Assembly: GCA_021325365.1 (NCBI GenBank)
Contig: JAJPHF010000063.1
Location: forward strand, 1 to 64,000
Direction: 5' to 3'
DNA length: 64,000 nucleotides
DNA from: Pseudomonadota bacterium
GTDB lineage: Bacteria; Chloroflexota; UBA6077; JAJPHF01
The notes beneath the pieces are model-generated. The model saw only the letters and a program-made list of their open reading frames with translations, searched no databases and had not been told where the DNA came from. The position numbers and the translations under genes were made by a program. Numbering within the stretch: the stretch's first letter is position 1; each line of letters starts with the position of its first letter. Positions 36,736 through 45,578 of this stretch are shown here, piece after piece.

Positions 36736-36801
36736 AGACTCACGGAATGGGGAGCAGCGCGGCCGCTTGTCAGGTTACACGGAACCGTGTAGGATAGGGG
36801 C

Positions 36802-37062
36802 ATGGCAGAGCGGCGACGAGCGCGGTGGGACGCGGGACGGGTGCGGGCGCTGCGGCAGCACCTGGGGCTGACGCAGGCCGCGCTGTCGGAGGAGCTGGGC
36901 GTGCGGCAGCAGACGGTCAGCGACTGGGAGACGGGCGCCTACGCGCCGCGCGGCGCCTCGGCGCGCCTGCTGACGCTGGTGGCCGAGCGCGCCGCCTTCC
37001 CCTACGAGGCGGAGCCGTCCGCCGATCCGGCCGCGTCGGCCGCAGCGGCCGCGCGCTCGTGA
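36802..37062 (+). CDS. XRE-family helix-turn-helix regulator
   Basis: An 86-aa DNA-binding protein with HTH VRALRQHLGLTQAALSEELGVRQQTVSDWETGAYAPRG (about residues 13-49) and an Ala-rich tail. It overlaps the ribonuclease gene by 4 nt (GTGA), implying coupled translation and perhaps regulation of that gene. Confidence 0.9.
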   Translation: MAERRRARWDAGRVRALRQHLGLTQAALSEELGVRQQTVSDWETGAYAPRGASARLLTLVAERAAFPYEAEPSADPAASAAAAARS

Positions 37063-38534
37063 GCGGCCACGAGCGCGCCGACGCGCAGCTGCTCCGCGAG
37101 ATCGCGCGCACGGCCATGCTCGAGCGCGGCTTCGAGCCCGACTTCGGCCCGGCCGCGGAGCGGCAAGCGGCTGCCCTGCCCGGCCCCGCCCGGCCCGCCG
37201 GCGTGGACGTGCGCGACCTGCGCGATCGGCCCTGGGCGTCGATCGACAACGACGATTCGCGTGACCTCGACCAGCTGACCGTCGCCGAGCCGCTCGCGGA
37301 CGGCGCCGCGCGCATCTTCATCGCCGTCGCCGACGTGGACGCGCTCGTGCCCCGCGACTCGCCGATCGACCGCCACGCCGCCCACAACACGACCTCGGTG
37401 TACACGCCCGCCGTCATCTTCACGATGCTGCCCGAGCGCCTGTGCTACGACCTGACCTCGCTGAACCAGGACGAGGACCGGCTGGCCGTGGTCCTGGAGC
37501 TGACCGTGGCGGCCGACGGTGCGGTGGTGGACGACGCGGTGTACCGCGCCTGGGTGCGGAACCGCGCGAAGCTCACGTACGCGGGCGTGGCGGACTGGCT
37601 GGAGGGCGAGGGGGAGATGCCGCCCGCGATGGCACGGGTGGCCCCGGTCGCCGAGCAGATCCGGCTGCAGGACCGCGTAGCGCAGGCGCTGCGCCAGCGG
37701 CGCCACGAGCGCGGCGCGCTGGAGCTGGAGACGATCCAGGCGCGGGCGGTCGTGCGCGACGACCAGGTGGTGGCCCTGGAGGAGGAGCGCAAGAGCCGCT
37801 CGCGCGAGCTGATCGAGGACTTCATGATCGCCGCGAACGGGGCCAGCGCGCGCTTCCTGGCCGCGGCGGGCTTTCCGGTGGTGCGGCGGGTGGTGCGCGC
37901 GCCCGAGCGCTGGGACCGGATCGTGGCGGTGGCCGCCGACTACGGCGAGACGCTGCCCGACGCGCCCGACGCGGCGGCGCTGGAGGCGTTTCTGGTGCGG
38001 CGGCGCGCGGCCGACCCGCTGCGCTTCCCCGACCTGTCGCTGGCGATCATCAAGCTGATCGGCTCGGGCGAGTATGTCGTCGAGTGGCCAGGCCAGCCGG
38101 CGGCGGGTCACTTCGGCCTGGCGGTGCGCGACTACACGCACTCCACGGCGCCGAACCGCCGCTTCCCCGACCTCATCACGAAGCGGCTGCTGAAGGCGGC
38201 GCTCGCGGGCGCCCCGGTGCCCTACGGGCGGGACGAGCTGGAAGCGCTGGCCCGGCGGTGCACCGACAAGGAAGACGACGCTCAGAAGGTCGAGCGCCAG
38301 GTGCGCAAGGCGGCAGCCGCCAGCCTGCTAGCGGGGGACGTGGGCGACGAGTACGATGCGATCGTGACGGGCGCCTCGGACAAGGGCGTCTGGGTGCGCA
38401 CGCTGCACCCGCCGGTCGAGGGCAAGGTGGTGGAGGGCGCGGCGGGCCTCGACGTGGGCGAGCGGGTCCGCGTGCGACTGGTCCACACGGACGTGCGGCG
38501 CGGCTTCATCGACTTCGCCCGCGTGCGGCGCTAG
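37059..38534 (+). CDS. RNB-domain exoribonuclease (RNase II/R family)
   Basis: A 491-aa 3'-5' exoribonuclease. The active-site segment SIDNDDSRDLDQ has Asp at 63, 69 and 71 but Gln at 72 where E. coli RNase II has a fourth Asp. SVYTPAVIFTMLPERLCYDLTSLNQDEDRLAV and the end of the RNB domain AVRDYTHSTAPNRRFPDLITKRLL are typical, and a C-terminal S1-like domain follows (GVWVRTLHPPVEGKVVEG). Shorter than RNase R because the N-terminal cold-shock domains are missing. The GTG start overlaps the XRE gene. Confidence 0.9.
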   Translation: MSGHERADAQLLREIARTAMLERGFEPDFGPAAERQAAALPGPARPAGVDVRDLRDRPWASIDNDDSRDLDQLTVAEPLADGAARIFIAVADVDALVPRDSPIDRHAAHNTTSVYTPAVIFTMLPERLCYDLTSLNQDEDRLAVVLELTVAADGAVVDDAVYRAWVRNRAKLTYAGVADWLEGEGEMPPAMARVAPVAEQIRLQDRVAQALRQRRHERGALELETIQARAVVRDDQVVALEEERKSRSRELIEDFMIAANGASARFLAAAGFPVVRRVVRAPERWDRIVAVAADYGETLPDAPDAAALEAFLVRRRAADPLRFPDLSLAIIKLIGSGEYVVEWPGQPAAGHFGLAVRDYTHSTAPNRRFPDLITKRLLKAALAGAPVPYGRDELEALARRCTDKEDDAQKVERQVRKAAAASLLAGDVGDEYDAIVTGASDKGVWVRTLHPPVEGKVVEGAAGLDVGERVRVRLVHTDVRRGFIDFARVRR

Positions 38535-38553
38535 CCGCGCCCGCGCGCCGATC

Positions 38554-39951
38554 ATGAGCGACGCGGCCCCGCGCATCGACGAGGCGCTGGTGGCGCGGCT
38601 GTGGCGCGCGCAGCGCTTGCGGCGCGACGCCCTGCGGACGACCGAGGGCGTGCCGGTCCAGGTGGTCTATCCGGGCCGGCGGCGCGGCCCGCCGGGGCCC
38701 GACTTCCAGGACGCGCTGGTCGCCTTTGGCGGCGCCGCGCTGGAGCGCGGGGGTGTCGAGGTCCACCTGCGCTCGGCCGACTGGGCACGCCACGGCCATG
38801 ACCGCGACCCCGCCTACGACGTGACGCTGCTGCACGTCGTCCTCTGGCACGACGCGCGCGCGGTGATCTACCGCCACGACGGCACGCCCGTCCCGACGCT
38901 GGCGCTGGCCGACTACCTGGACGCGCCGCTGGCGATGCTGGCGGCGGCGCTGCCGGCCGAGCCGGTCGAGTGGCCGCTGGCCCAGCGTGGCGCTTGCGGC
39001 CCCGACGCGGCGGGCGTAATCGCGCGGCTGGAGGCGGCGGGGTTGGCGCGGTTCGGGGCGCGGCAGGCGCAGTACGCTCGCTTGCTGGACGAGCAGGGCG
39101 CGTCCGACCTGCTCTGCGCCGGGCTGATCGAGGCGACGGGCTACGGGGCGAACCGCGCGCCGGCCCGCGCGCTCGCCGCGCGCCTGCCTGGAGCGGCTCT
39201 GCGCGCGGCGGCCGGCGCCGGCCCGCTGGCGCTGGAGGCGCTGCTACAGGGCGCGGCGGGGCTGCTACCGTCGCAGCGGGGGCGCGGGGCCGAGGGGCCG
39301 GCCGTCGCGGCGCTGGAGGCGGCGTGGCCGCGCTGGGCGGCCGGCGTCGGCCCGCCGCTCGCGGCCGCCGACTGGCGCTTCTTCGGGGTGCGGCCGGTCG
39401 CCGCGCCGCCGCGCCGCCTGGCTGGAGTCGCGCGGCTGCTGGCGCGCACCGCGCCTGACCGCCTGCTGGGCGAGGCGGCGCGGGCGCTGCGGACGCTGGC
39501 GCCGCGCCCGGCCGCCCGCGCGCTCGGCGCGGCGCTCGTGGTGGAGGCCGACGCCGACTGCTACTGGCGCAACCACTGGGATTTCGGCCGCCCGAGCGCC
39601 CGGCCGCTGCCGGCGCTGCTCGGCGCCGAGCGCGCGGCCGAGATCGTCGTGAACGTGCTGCTGCCGCTGCTCGCGGCGTGGGGCGAGGCGCTGGACGACG
39701 ACGCGCTGACGGCGGCCGCCCGCGCCTGTTATGTCCAGCACCCGCCCGCCGGCGACAACGAGCGGCTGCGCCACATGCGCCGCCAGGTGCTCGGCGGCAC
39801 CGACCGCGCCACCACCGGCACGGCCTGCCGCCAGCAAGGCCTCCTCCACGTCTACGCCACGACGTGCGGCTGGCGGCGCTGCGGCGCCTGCGCCGTCGGC
39901 CCGTCTGATGTCAGCCGGGCCAACGCAGAACAGCGGGAGCACGATGAATGA
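38554..39951 (+). CDS. DUF2851 family protein
   Basis: A 465-aa protein of the uncharacterised DUF2851 family, known from Chloroflexota and Bacteroidota. Conserved parts are GPPGPDFQDALV and the GxVEVHLRSADWARHGHDRDPAYDVTLLHVVLWHD block (around residues 68-110), which resembles a nuclease-like core with acidic and His residues. A helical middle and a C-terminal CGWRRCGAC-type cluster complete it. It starts 19 nt after the ribonuclease stop and is likely co-transcribed. Function unknown. Confidence 0.87.
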   Translation: MSDAAPRIDEALVARLWRAQRLRRDALRTTEGVPVQVVYPGRRRGPPGPDFQDALVAFGGAALERGGVEVHLRSADWARHGHDRDPAYDVTLLHVVLWHDARAVIYRHDGTPVPTLALADYLDAPLAMLAAALPAEPVEWPLAQRGACGPDAAGVIARLEAAGLARFGARQAQYARLLDEQGASDLLCAGLIEATGYGANRAPARALAARLPGAALRAAAGAGPLALEALLQGAAGLLPSQRGRGAEGPAVAALEAAWPRWAAGVGPPLAAADWRFFGVRPVAAPPRRLAGVARLLARTAPDRLLGEAARALRTLAPRPAARALGAALVVEADADCYWRNHWDFGRPSARPLPALLGAERAAEIVVNVLLPLLAAWGEALDDDALTAAARACYVQHPPAGDNERLRHMRRQVLGGTDRATTGTACRQQGLLHVYATTCGWRRCGACAVGPSDVSRANAEQREHDE

Positions 39952-40096
39952 CCGTTTGGCCGCCGCGCGGCCGCCCGACTACACTCGAAGCCAAGAGGCG
40001 AACAAGTATGTCAGGTCGGAAGCCAGCGGCGCTGAAACGGCGCAGACTTCCCGCCCGCGAGGGCGTAGACGCGCCGTTGGGACGGAGGCTAGAGAC

Positions 40097-40657
40097 ATGG
40101 CAAGCGCGGTCACGCGGCATCGCTTCACCGTGGACGAGTACTTCCGCATGGCCGAGACGGGCATCCTGCGCCCCGGTCAGCGCGTCGAGCTCATTGACGG
40201 AGAGATCGTTGACATGACGCCCATCGGCCGGCGCCACATGGCCTGCGTCGACCGCCTCACCCGCGAGTTCGTCTCCGGGCTGGGCGACCGGGCCATCGTT
40301 CGGGTGCAGGGCTCCCTGCGGCTGCACGATTATTCACAGCCGGAGCCCGATCTCGTAATCCTGCGGCCGCGGGACGACTTCTACGCTGGGGAGGACGCTG
40401 GTCCGGACGACGCGCTGCTGGTGATCGAGGTCGCGGACACGTCGGAGCACTACGACCGGCAGGTGAAGGTGCCGCTGTACGCGCGGGCCGGCATTCCCGA
40501 GGTCTGGCTGGTGGACCTGGCGGCGGCGACCGTCACCCGCTACCGTGAGCCCGGGCCCGACGGCTACGCCCAAGCCCTCGTCGCCAGCGGCGAGGACGAG
40601 CTGCGCCCTCTCGCCTTCCCCGATTTCGTCCTCAGCGCGGCCCGTATCCTGGGCTGA
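40097..40657 (+). CDS. Uma2-family putative endonuclease
   Basis: A 186-aa PD-(D/E)XK-fold protein: RVELIDGEIVDMTPIGRRH, PEPDLVILRP and LLVIEVADTSEHYDRQVKVPLYARAGIPEVWLVDL, with the Asp ... Glu-x-Lys core in PDLVIL and LVIEVA plus Lys of DRQVK. The ATG follows GGAGG. These genes are very abundant in Chloroflexota and cyanobacteria and of unknown role. It stands alone after the DUF2851 gene. Confidence 0.9.
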   Translation: MASAVTRHRFTVDEYFRMAETGILRPGQRVELIDGEIVDMTPIGRRHMACVDRLTREFVSGLGDRAIVRVQGSLRLHDYSQPEPDLVILRPRDDFYAGEDAGPDDALLVIEVADTSEHYDRQVKVPLYARAGIPEVWLVDLAAATVTRYREPGPDGYAQALVASGEDELRPLAFPDFVLSAARILG

Positions 40658-40828
40658 GCCCGCTTCTCGAAGGCGTGCCCGGTCGGCTCGGCCGGCAAGC
40701 CGGCGCGCGCACGTCGCGGCCGCTACGCGCTCGAGCCGCGCAGGTATGTTACTATCCGTGGCTAGCGGCCCGCCGGGCACCCCGCCCGGCCTCGCGGCCA
40801 GCCGGCCAGCCACGGAGCAGCCTGCCGT

Positions 40829-42967
40829 ATGAGCGTCTACCAGGAGGCCGGCCTGCCCGCCGCGGGCGAGCCGACTTTCCCTGCCGGGGTGCACGTCCGC
40901 CGGCCCGCTCGGCCGCGGCAGCTGAGCCTGCGCGTGGCGCTCCTCACGCTGCTGGTGGGCTTGCTCGTCGCCACCGTCGGCTCCATCGGCCTGGTCCAGT
41001 GGGTCACCTCCGTGCGGGCTATCCGCGAGCTGGAAAACAAGTCGTTCCAGATGCTCGTGCTCACGCTGAGCAGCCAGGTCCAGAACTTCCTGGAGCCCGG
41101 GATGCTGGCGTTGCAGGAGGCGCAGACGCTGGCGGCATACGGGCGCCTGTCCGTAGACGACACCGACGCGCTGGCGGTGTACCTCGTCGATCGGCTGCGC
41201 TACCAGCGCACGCTCTCCTGGCTCAGTTACAGCGACGCCGCAACCGGGCGCTTCGTCGGCGCCTGGCGCGACGGCGACGGCCAGGTGGTGCTCAACGTCT
41301 CGGCGCCCGACGTGGACGGCGGCCGGCCGGCGGAGGCGGTCGTCCAGGTGGACGGCTCGCGCACGGCGTACACGCGAGCGCTGCCGGGCGGCTACGATCC
41401 CCGCGCGACCGGCTGGTACGCGCAGGCGGTCGCGGCGGAAGGCGTGAGCTGGACGGAGCCATTCGAGTTCAACGAGGGGCGGCGGGGCGTGACCGCCGCG
41501 CTGGCGCTTCACGACCCCGCGACGCATCAGTTGCGGGGCGTGTTCACCGCCGACATCTTTCTCGACGACCTGTCGCGCTACCTGGCGACCGTGCTGGCGG
41601 GGTACGAGGGCAAGGCGACCGTGCTGTCGCGTCACGGCGCGGTCGTCGCGCGCTCGTACCGGCCGGACGAGTCGCCCGGGGCGGGACTGCTCGCCGCGGG
41701 GCTGGCGGCGATGCCGGTCAGTCTGGCCGACATGCCGTCCGACCGGCCGCTCAGCTTTACGTTCGACTACGATGACGTCCGCTACGTGGTCGCCGGGCAG
41801 ATGCTACGGATCCCCGGCGGGCCGGACTGGGCCACCGCCTACTGGATGCCCGAGGCGCAATTCCTGGATGCGCTGTACCGCGAGCAGCGCCTGGCGGTCG
41901 CGCTCGGCGTGCTCTTCCTGGTCGTCGCCGTGACCTCGGGCATCCTGCTGGCCAGCCGCATCGCCGCGCCGCTGCACGCCATCGCGCGGGACCTGGAGCA
42001 AGTCGCCCGCTTCAACCTGCTGCACGCGCCGCGGGGGCCGTCCTTCGTGGCGGAGGTGGCTGTCGTGCGCGACTCGACGGAGCGCGTGAAGGCGAGTCTG
42101 GAGTCGTTCGGTCGCTACGTCCCCAGGGACATCGTGCGTGAGCTGCTGGCGCGCGGCGAGGAAGCCCGGCTGGGCGGCGAGACGCGCTGCCTGACGATCC
42201 ACTTCTCCGACGTGGTGAACTTCACGCAGCTGAGCGAGGGCTTGCCGCCAGCGGAAGTCGTGGAGCATCTGGCCGCGTACCTGCAAGTCATGACGCAGGC
42301 GCTGGCTGAGCACGGCGGCACGATCGACAAGTTCATGGGCGACGGCATCCTGGCCTTCTTCAACGCCCCGCACGAGCTGCCCCAGCACGCGGCGCTGGCG
42401 TGTCGCGCCGCGCTGGCCGCCCAGGGGCGGCTGGCGGCGCGGCAGGACCGCTGGCGGGCCGACGGGCGCCCGGTGTTCCAGGCGCGCATCGGGCTGCACA
42501 TCGGCGACGTGCTGGTGGGCAACATCGGCACGGCCGAGCGCTTCGCCTACACGGTGATCGGCGATACCGTGAACCTGGCTAGCCGCCTGGAGATCCTGAA
42601 CAAGGTTTACGGCACGCGCATTCTCGCGAGCCAGGAGGTGCGCGACGCGGCGGGCCCGGGCTTCGAGTGGCGCCGCGTGGACCGGGTGGCGGTGGTAGGG
42701 CGCACGGCCGACACGGTGGTGAACGAGCTGCTCGGGCTGCGCGGGCAGGTGGCGCCTGCCGTGCTGGCGGCGCGCGAGCAGTACGAGCAGGCGCTGGCAG
42801 CGTACTTCGCGCGTCGGTTCGCGGAGGCCGAGGCGGGCTTTCGTGCGGCGGCCGGGCTGACAGGCAATCGCGCCGCTGAGCTGATGCGTCGGCGCGCCGA
42901 GGCGTTCAGCGGCTACCCGCCACCCGACGACTGGGACGGCGTGTACATGCTCAGCTCGAAGGGCTGA
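40829..42967 (+). CDS. Membrane adenylate cyclase with Cache sensor domain
   Basis: A 712-aa class III cyclase. Transmembrane segments near 33-57 and 353-375 flank an extracytoplasmic dCache-like sensor (about 58-350), then a HAMP-like linker. The cyclase domain (about 450-620) has FSDVVNFT (metal Asp about 461), GGTIDKFMGDGILAFFN (the adenine-selecting Lys and second metal Asp), IGDTVNLASRLE (Asn/Arg transition-state pair), so it should make cAMP from ATP and be active. A short C-terminal helical extension follows. Probably links an outside small molecule to cAMP signalling. Confidence 0.92.
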   Translation: MSVYQEAGLPAAGEPTFPAGVHVRRPARPRQLSLRVALLTLLVGLLVATVGSIGLVQWVTSVRAIRELENKSFQMLVLTLSSQVQNFLEPGMLALQEAQTLAAYGRLSVDDTDALAVYLVDRLRYQRTLSWLSYSDAATGRFVGAWRDGDGQVVLNVSAPDVDGGRPAEAVVQVDGSRTAYTRALPGGYDPRATGWYAQAVAAEGVSWTEPFEFNEGRRGVTAALALHDPATHQLRGVFTADIFLDDLSRYLATVLAGYEGKATVLSRHGAVVARSYRPDESPGAGLLAAGLAAMPVSLADMPSDRPLSFTFDYDDVRYVVAGQMLRIPGGPDWATAYWMPEAQFLDALYREQRLAVALGVLFLVVAVTSGILLASRIAAPLHAIARDLEQVARFNLLHAPRGPSFVAEVAVVRDSTERVKASLESFGRYVPRDIVRELLARGEEARLGGETRCLTIHFSDVVNFTQLSEGLPPAEVVEHLAAYLQVMTQALAEHGGTIDKFMGDGILAFFNAPHELPQHAALACRAALAAQGRLAARQDRWRADGRPVFQARIGLHIGDVLVGNIGTAERFAYTVIGDTVNLASRLEILNKVYGTRILASQEVRDAAGPGFEWRRVDRVAVVGRTADTVVNELLGLRGQVAPAVLAAREQYEQALAAYFARRFAEAEAGFRAAAGLTGNRAAELMRRRAEAFSGYPPPDDWDGVYMLSSKG

Positions 42968-42997
42968 GCCGAGGCGTTCTACTTGCGGGGGGCCAGC

Positions 42998-43636
42998 CTA
43001 CGACTGCAGCGGCGACCCCCACGACGGCGGCGTTGAAGTCGGCGGCGAGTCGAGAGAGAACGAGCGCAGCAGGCGCTCTAGCGCGCGCTCCTGGTCTGCC
43101 AGGCTGACCGTCTCGGCGGTGGGCAGGTGAACGAAGCCGACCGCGCCCGCGTGGCGGGCCGCCGCCCAGTCGAGGGTGCGGTAGAAGACGGCGTTGCAGA
43201 CGTAAGTGCCCGCGGAGTCCGACAGGGCGGCCGGCACGCCGCCGTCCTGCAAGGCGCGGAGGGCAGTATCGGCGTCGAGCGCGGCGGCCAGGCGCCTCGG
43301 CCCGTCCTCGCGCAGCGGCTCGCCGCGCGGCTGCGCGCCGGCCGTGTCGGGAATCACGAAGTCCGCGACGTTGTGCGCCCACCGCTCGACGGTGAGGTTT
43401 GGGCGCCCCGCCGCCAGCCCGAGGTGCAATACGGCGCTCGGCCGCAGGTCGCGCAGCGCCGCTGCCACCGTGGCGTTGGCCGCGACGTGGGCCACGGGGA
43501 GCACCAGCCCCGCCACGCGGAGGTCGCCCGCGCGCCAGCCGTCTAGCCGCTCAGCTAACCACGCCGCGGGGTTCTGGGCGTGGTCTGCCCACGGCGCAAA
43601 GCCGGTTAGCAGAAGCCGTTGTTCCGCGGCCATCAT
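42998..43636 (-). CDS. pcp: Pyroglutamyl-peptidase I-like (peptidase C15)
   Basis: A 212-aa cysteine peptidase: LLLTGFAPWADHAQNPAAWLAE at the N-terminus, catalytic Cys in TYVCNAVFYRTL and His in VGFVHLP. The Glu near residue 80 completes the usual triad pattern (NVADFVIPDT region). Length is typical. The start is one of two adjacent ATG codons (43636 or 43633) after GGGGG. The longer open frame upstream lacks the family start. Confidence 0.87.
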   Translation of the reverse strand: MMAAEQRLLLTGFAPWADHAQNPAAWLAERLDGWRAGDLRVAGLVLPVAHVAANATVAAALRDLRPSAVLHLGLAAGRPNLTVERWAHNVADFVIPDTAGAQPRGEPLREDGPRRLAAALDADTALRALQDGGVPAALSDSAGTYVCNAVFYRTLDWAAARHAGAVGFVHLPTAETVSLADQERALERLLRSFSLDSPPTSTPPSWGSPLQS

Positions 43637-43805
43637 CGCCCCCACTGGTGGTCTGTTGGGAGTATAGCGAGCGTGCCCCCCCCTGGCACCCCATGGTTGG
43701 GGGAGAGGAGAGCCGGTTGGCCGCCCCACGCCCCCGGCAGGGGACTCCCCTACACTCCCGAGGACCGGCCGCCAATCCTCGGGGGAGGGGAGATGTAGCG
43801 GAGCT

Positions 43806-44570
43806 TCAGCCGCCGAGGTAGAGCTGGCGCACGCGCGGGTCGGCGAGCAGCGCGGGGCCTGGACCCTCGAAGCGGTTGCGGCCCAGCTCCAGCACGTAGC
43901 CACGGTCGCTCAGCTCCAGGGCGCGCGCGGCGTTCTGCTCCACCATGAGCAGCGTCATGCCGGCGGCGCGTAGCTCGGCGATCTTGTCGAAGACGAGGTC
44001 CACGAACAGCGGCGACAGGCCCAGCGACGGCTCGTCGAGCAGCAGCGCGCGCGGCTCGATCATCAGCCCCCGCGCGATGGCGAGCATCTGCTGCTCGCCG
44101 CCCGACATCGTGCCCGCGCGCTGGGCGCGGCGCTCGGCCAGGCGCGGAAAGAGCGTGTACATCCGCTCCAGCGTGGCGCGGGCGCGGGCGCCGTCGGCGA
44201 CGGCGAAGGCGCCCATCTCCAGGTTCTCCTGCACGGTCATCTGCTGGAAGACGATGCGGCCCTGCGGCACGTAGGCCAGGCCGCGGCGCACCACGCGGTC
44301 GGGGCGCCAGCCCGTCACGTCCTGGCCGTCGAAGACCACGCGGCCGGCGCGCGGGCGCAGGAAGCCCATGATCGTCTTCAGCACCGTGGACTTGCCGGCA
44401 CCATTCGGACCGATCAGGCTGACCAGCTCGCCGCGCCGCACCTCGACGCTCACCTGTTGCAGCACGTCGATCTCGCCGTAGCCTGCCCGCAGGCCGGTGG
44501 CGACGACGACTGCGTCAGCCCCGGGCGCGCCCGGCGCCGGGCCGGACTGGGGCGCCAGTGCATCGGCCAT
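43806..44570 (-). CDS. livF: Branched-chain amino acid ABC transporter ATP-binding protein LivF
   Basis: A 254-aa ABC ATPase. Walker A GPNGAGKST, signature SGGEQQMLAIARGL, Walker B ALLLDEPSLGLSPLFVD and LivF-type YVPQGRIVFQQMTVQENLEMG. It starts 3 nt after the LivG stop, so the two are translated together. Works with LivG, LivH and LivM in import of amino acids or related acids; in this catabolic context aromatic acid import is also possible. Confidence 0.95.
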   Translation of the reverse strand: MADALAPQSGPAPGAPGADAVVVATGLRAGYGEIDVLQQVSVEVRRGELVSLIGPNGAGKSTVLKTIMGFLRPRAGRVVFDGQDVTGWRPDRVVRRGLAYVPQGRIVFQQMTVQENLEMGAFAVADGARARATLERMYTLFPRLAERRAQRAGTMSGGEQQMLAIARGLMIEPRALLLDEPSLGLSPLFVDLVFDKIAELRAAGMTLLMVEQNAARALELSDRGYVLELGRNRFEGPGPALLADPRVRQLYLGG

Positions 44571-44573
44571 CGT

Positions 44574-45503
44574 CTACCCCTCGCCGCCGGCGTCGGACGG
44601 ACGGGAGCCGCCCTCACCCCCGCCCTCTTCCAGGGGGAGCGGGGGAGGGACGCCCTCCCCCGGCGACGCGGAATACCGCGCGGGTCGCTCCTCGCCTCGG
44701 AGAGGGGCGGATGGCTCATCTCGCTCGCGCGACTCGCTCCCTCTCCCTGTGGGAGATGGTTGGGGTGAGGGCGGCTCGCCGCGGCGGCGGCCGAAGTAGG
44801 CCTCGATCACGCGCTCGTCGGCCCGGATCGCGGCGGGCGGGCCCTCGGCGATCAGGTGGCCGTAGTCGAGCACCAGCACCCGCTCGCAGAGGCTCATGAT
44901 GAGCCGCATCTCGTGGTCGGTGATGAGGAACGTCTTGCCCTGGGCCAGCAGCGCATGGATCAGCTCGACTAGCTTGTTCTCCATGACGGGGTTCACGCCC
45001 GCGAACGGCTCGTCGAGCAGGATCAGTTCGGGCTCGGTCATGAGGACGCGCATGAACTCGATCAGCTTTTGCTGGCCGTAGGATAGGTTGCCCGCGTACT
45101 CGTCGCGCAGGGCGCGGAGGCCCACGAACTCGATCAGCTCGTCAGCGCGCGCCGCGACCCGCGCGGGGTCGGCCGCGCGGGCGGCCACGCGCATGTTCTC
45201 CAAGACGGTCATGCCCTCGAACAGGCGGGTGATCTGGAACGTGCGGCCCAGGCCCCGGGCGGTGATGCGGTGGCTCGGCCAGCCGGCGACGTTGTGGCCC
45301 TTGAAGACGATCTGTCCCGCGTCGGGGGCCAGCACGCCCGAGAGCAGGTTGAAGAGGGTCGTCTTGCCGGAGCCGTTGGGACCAATCAGGCCCCAGATGC
45401 GGTGCGGCGTGAGCGCGAACGAGCAGTCGTCCACGGCGATCACGCCGCCGAAGCGGCGCGTCAGGCCACGGACCGCGAGGATGGGCGCGTCGGCAGTCCC
45501 CAC
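44574..45503 (-). CDS. livG: ABC transporter ATP-binding protein LivG with repeat-derived tail
   Basis: A 309-aa ABC ATPase: GPNGSGKTTLFNLLSGVLAPDAG, signature LSYGQQKLIEFMRVLM, Walker B ELILLDEPFAGVNPVMENKLVEL. Family members end near EAYFGRR, about residue 241. The 68 residues beyond (PPSPQPSPTGRGS ... PPPLPLEEGGGEGG) are the translation of two CCCTCTCC-type palindromes that read through in frame to the stop. The start is GTG. It lies 75 nt after livM. Confidence 0.93.
   Translation of the reverse strand: MGTADAPILAVRGLTRRFGGVIAVDDCSFALTPHRIWGLIGPNGSGKTTLFNLLSGVLAPDAGQIVFKGHNVAGWPSHRITARGLGRTFQITRLFEGMTVLENMRVAARAADPARVAARADELIEFVGLRALRDEYAGNLSYGQQKLIEFMRVLMTEPELILLDEPFAGVNPVMENKLVELIHALLAQGKTFLITDHEMRLIMSLCERVLVLDYGHLIAEGPPAAIRADERVIEAYFGRRRGEPPSPQPSPTGRGSESRERDEPSAPLRGEERPARYSASPGEGVPPPLPLEEGGGEGGSRPSDAGGEG
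44611..44650. repeat. CCCTCTCC-type palindrome inside livG tail (copy d)
   Basis: CCCTCACCCCCGCCCTCTTCCAGGGGGAGCGGGGGAGGGA-like unit, coding in frame for the last part of the LivG extension. It lies within 80 bp of a second copy. Confidence 0.75.
44739..44771. repeat. CCCTCTCC-type palindrome inside livG tail (copy e)
   Basis: CCCTCTCCCTGTGGGAGATGG followed by TTGGGGTGAGGG, at the point where the normal LivG sequence ends (PPSPQPSPTGRGS). Confidence 0.78.
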
Positions 45504-45578
45504 GGGGCCACGTCTCTCCTTGCTGCGCGCCGCCGTCCCCCAACGCCCGGGGGCTCGCGCGCGCGGGTGCCGCCGCCC

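Noticed and set aside
38535..38553. Search for tRNA, rRNA or tmRNA genes across the window
   Set aside because: No cloverleaf with a T-arm GGTTCGA pattern or rRNA core sequence was recognised anywhere; the GGTTCGAGGGG near 28278 belongs to the TPP riboswitch.
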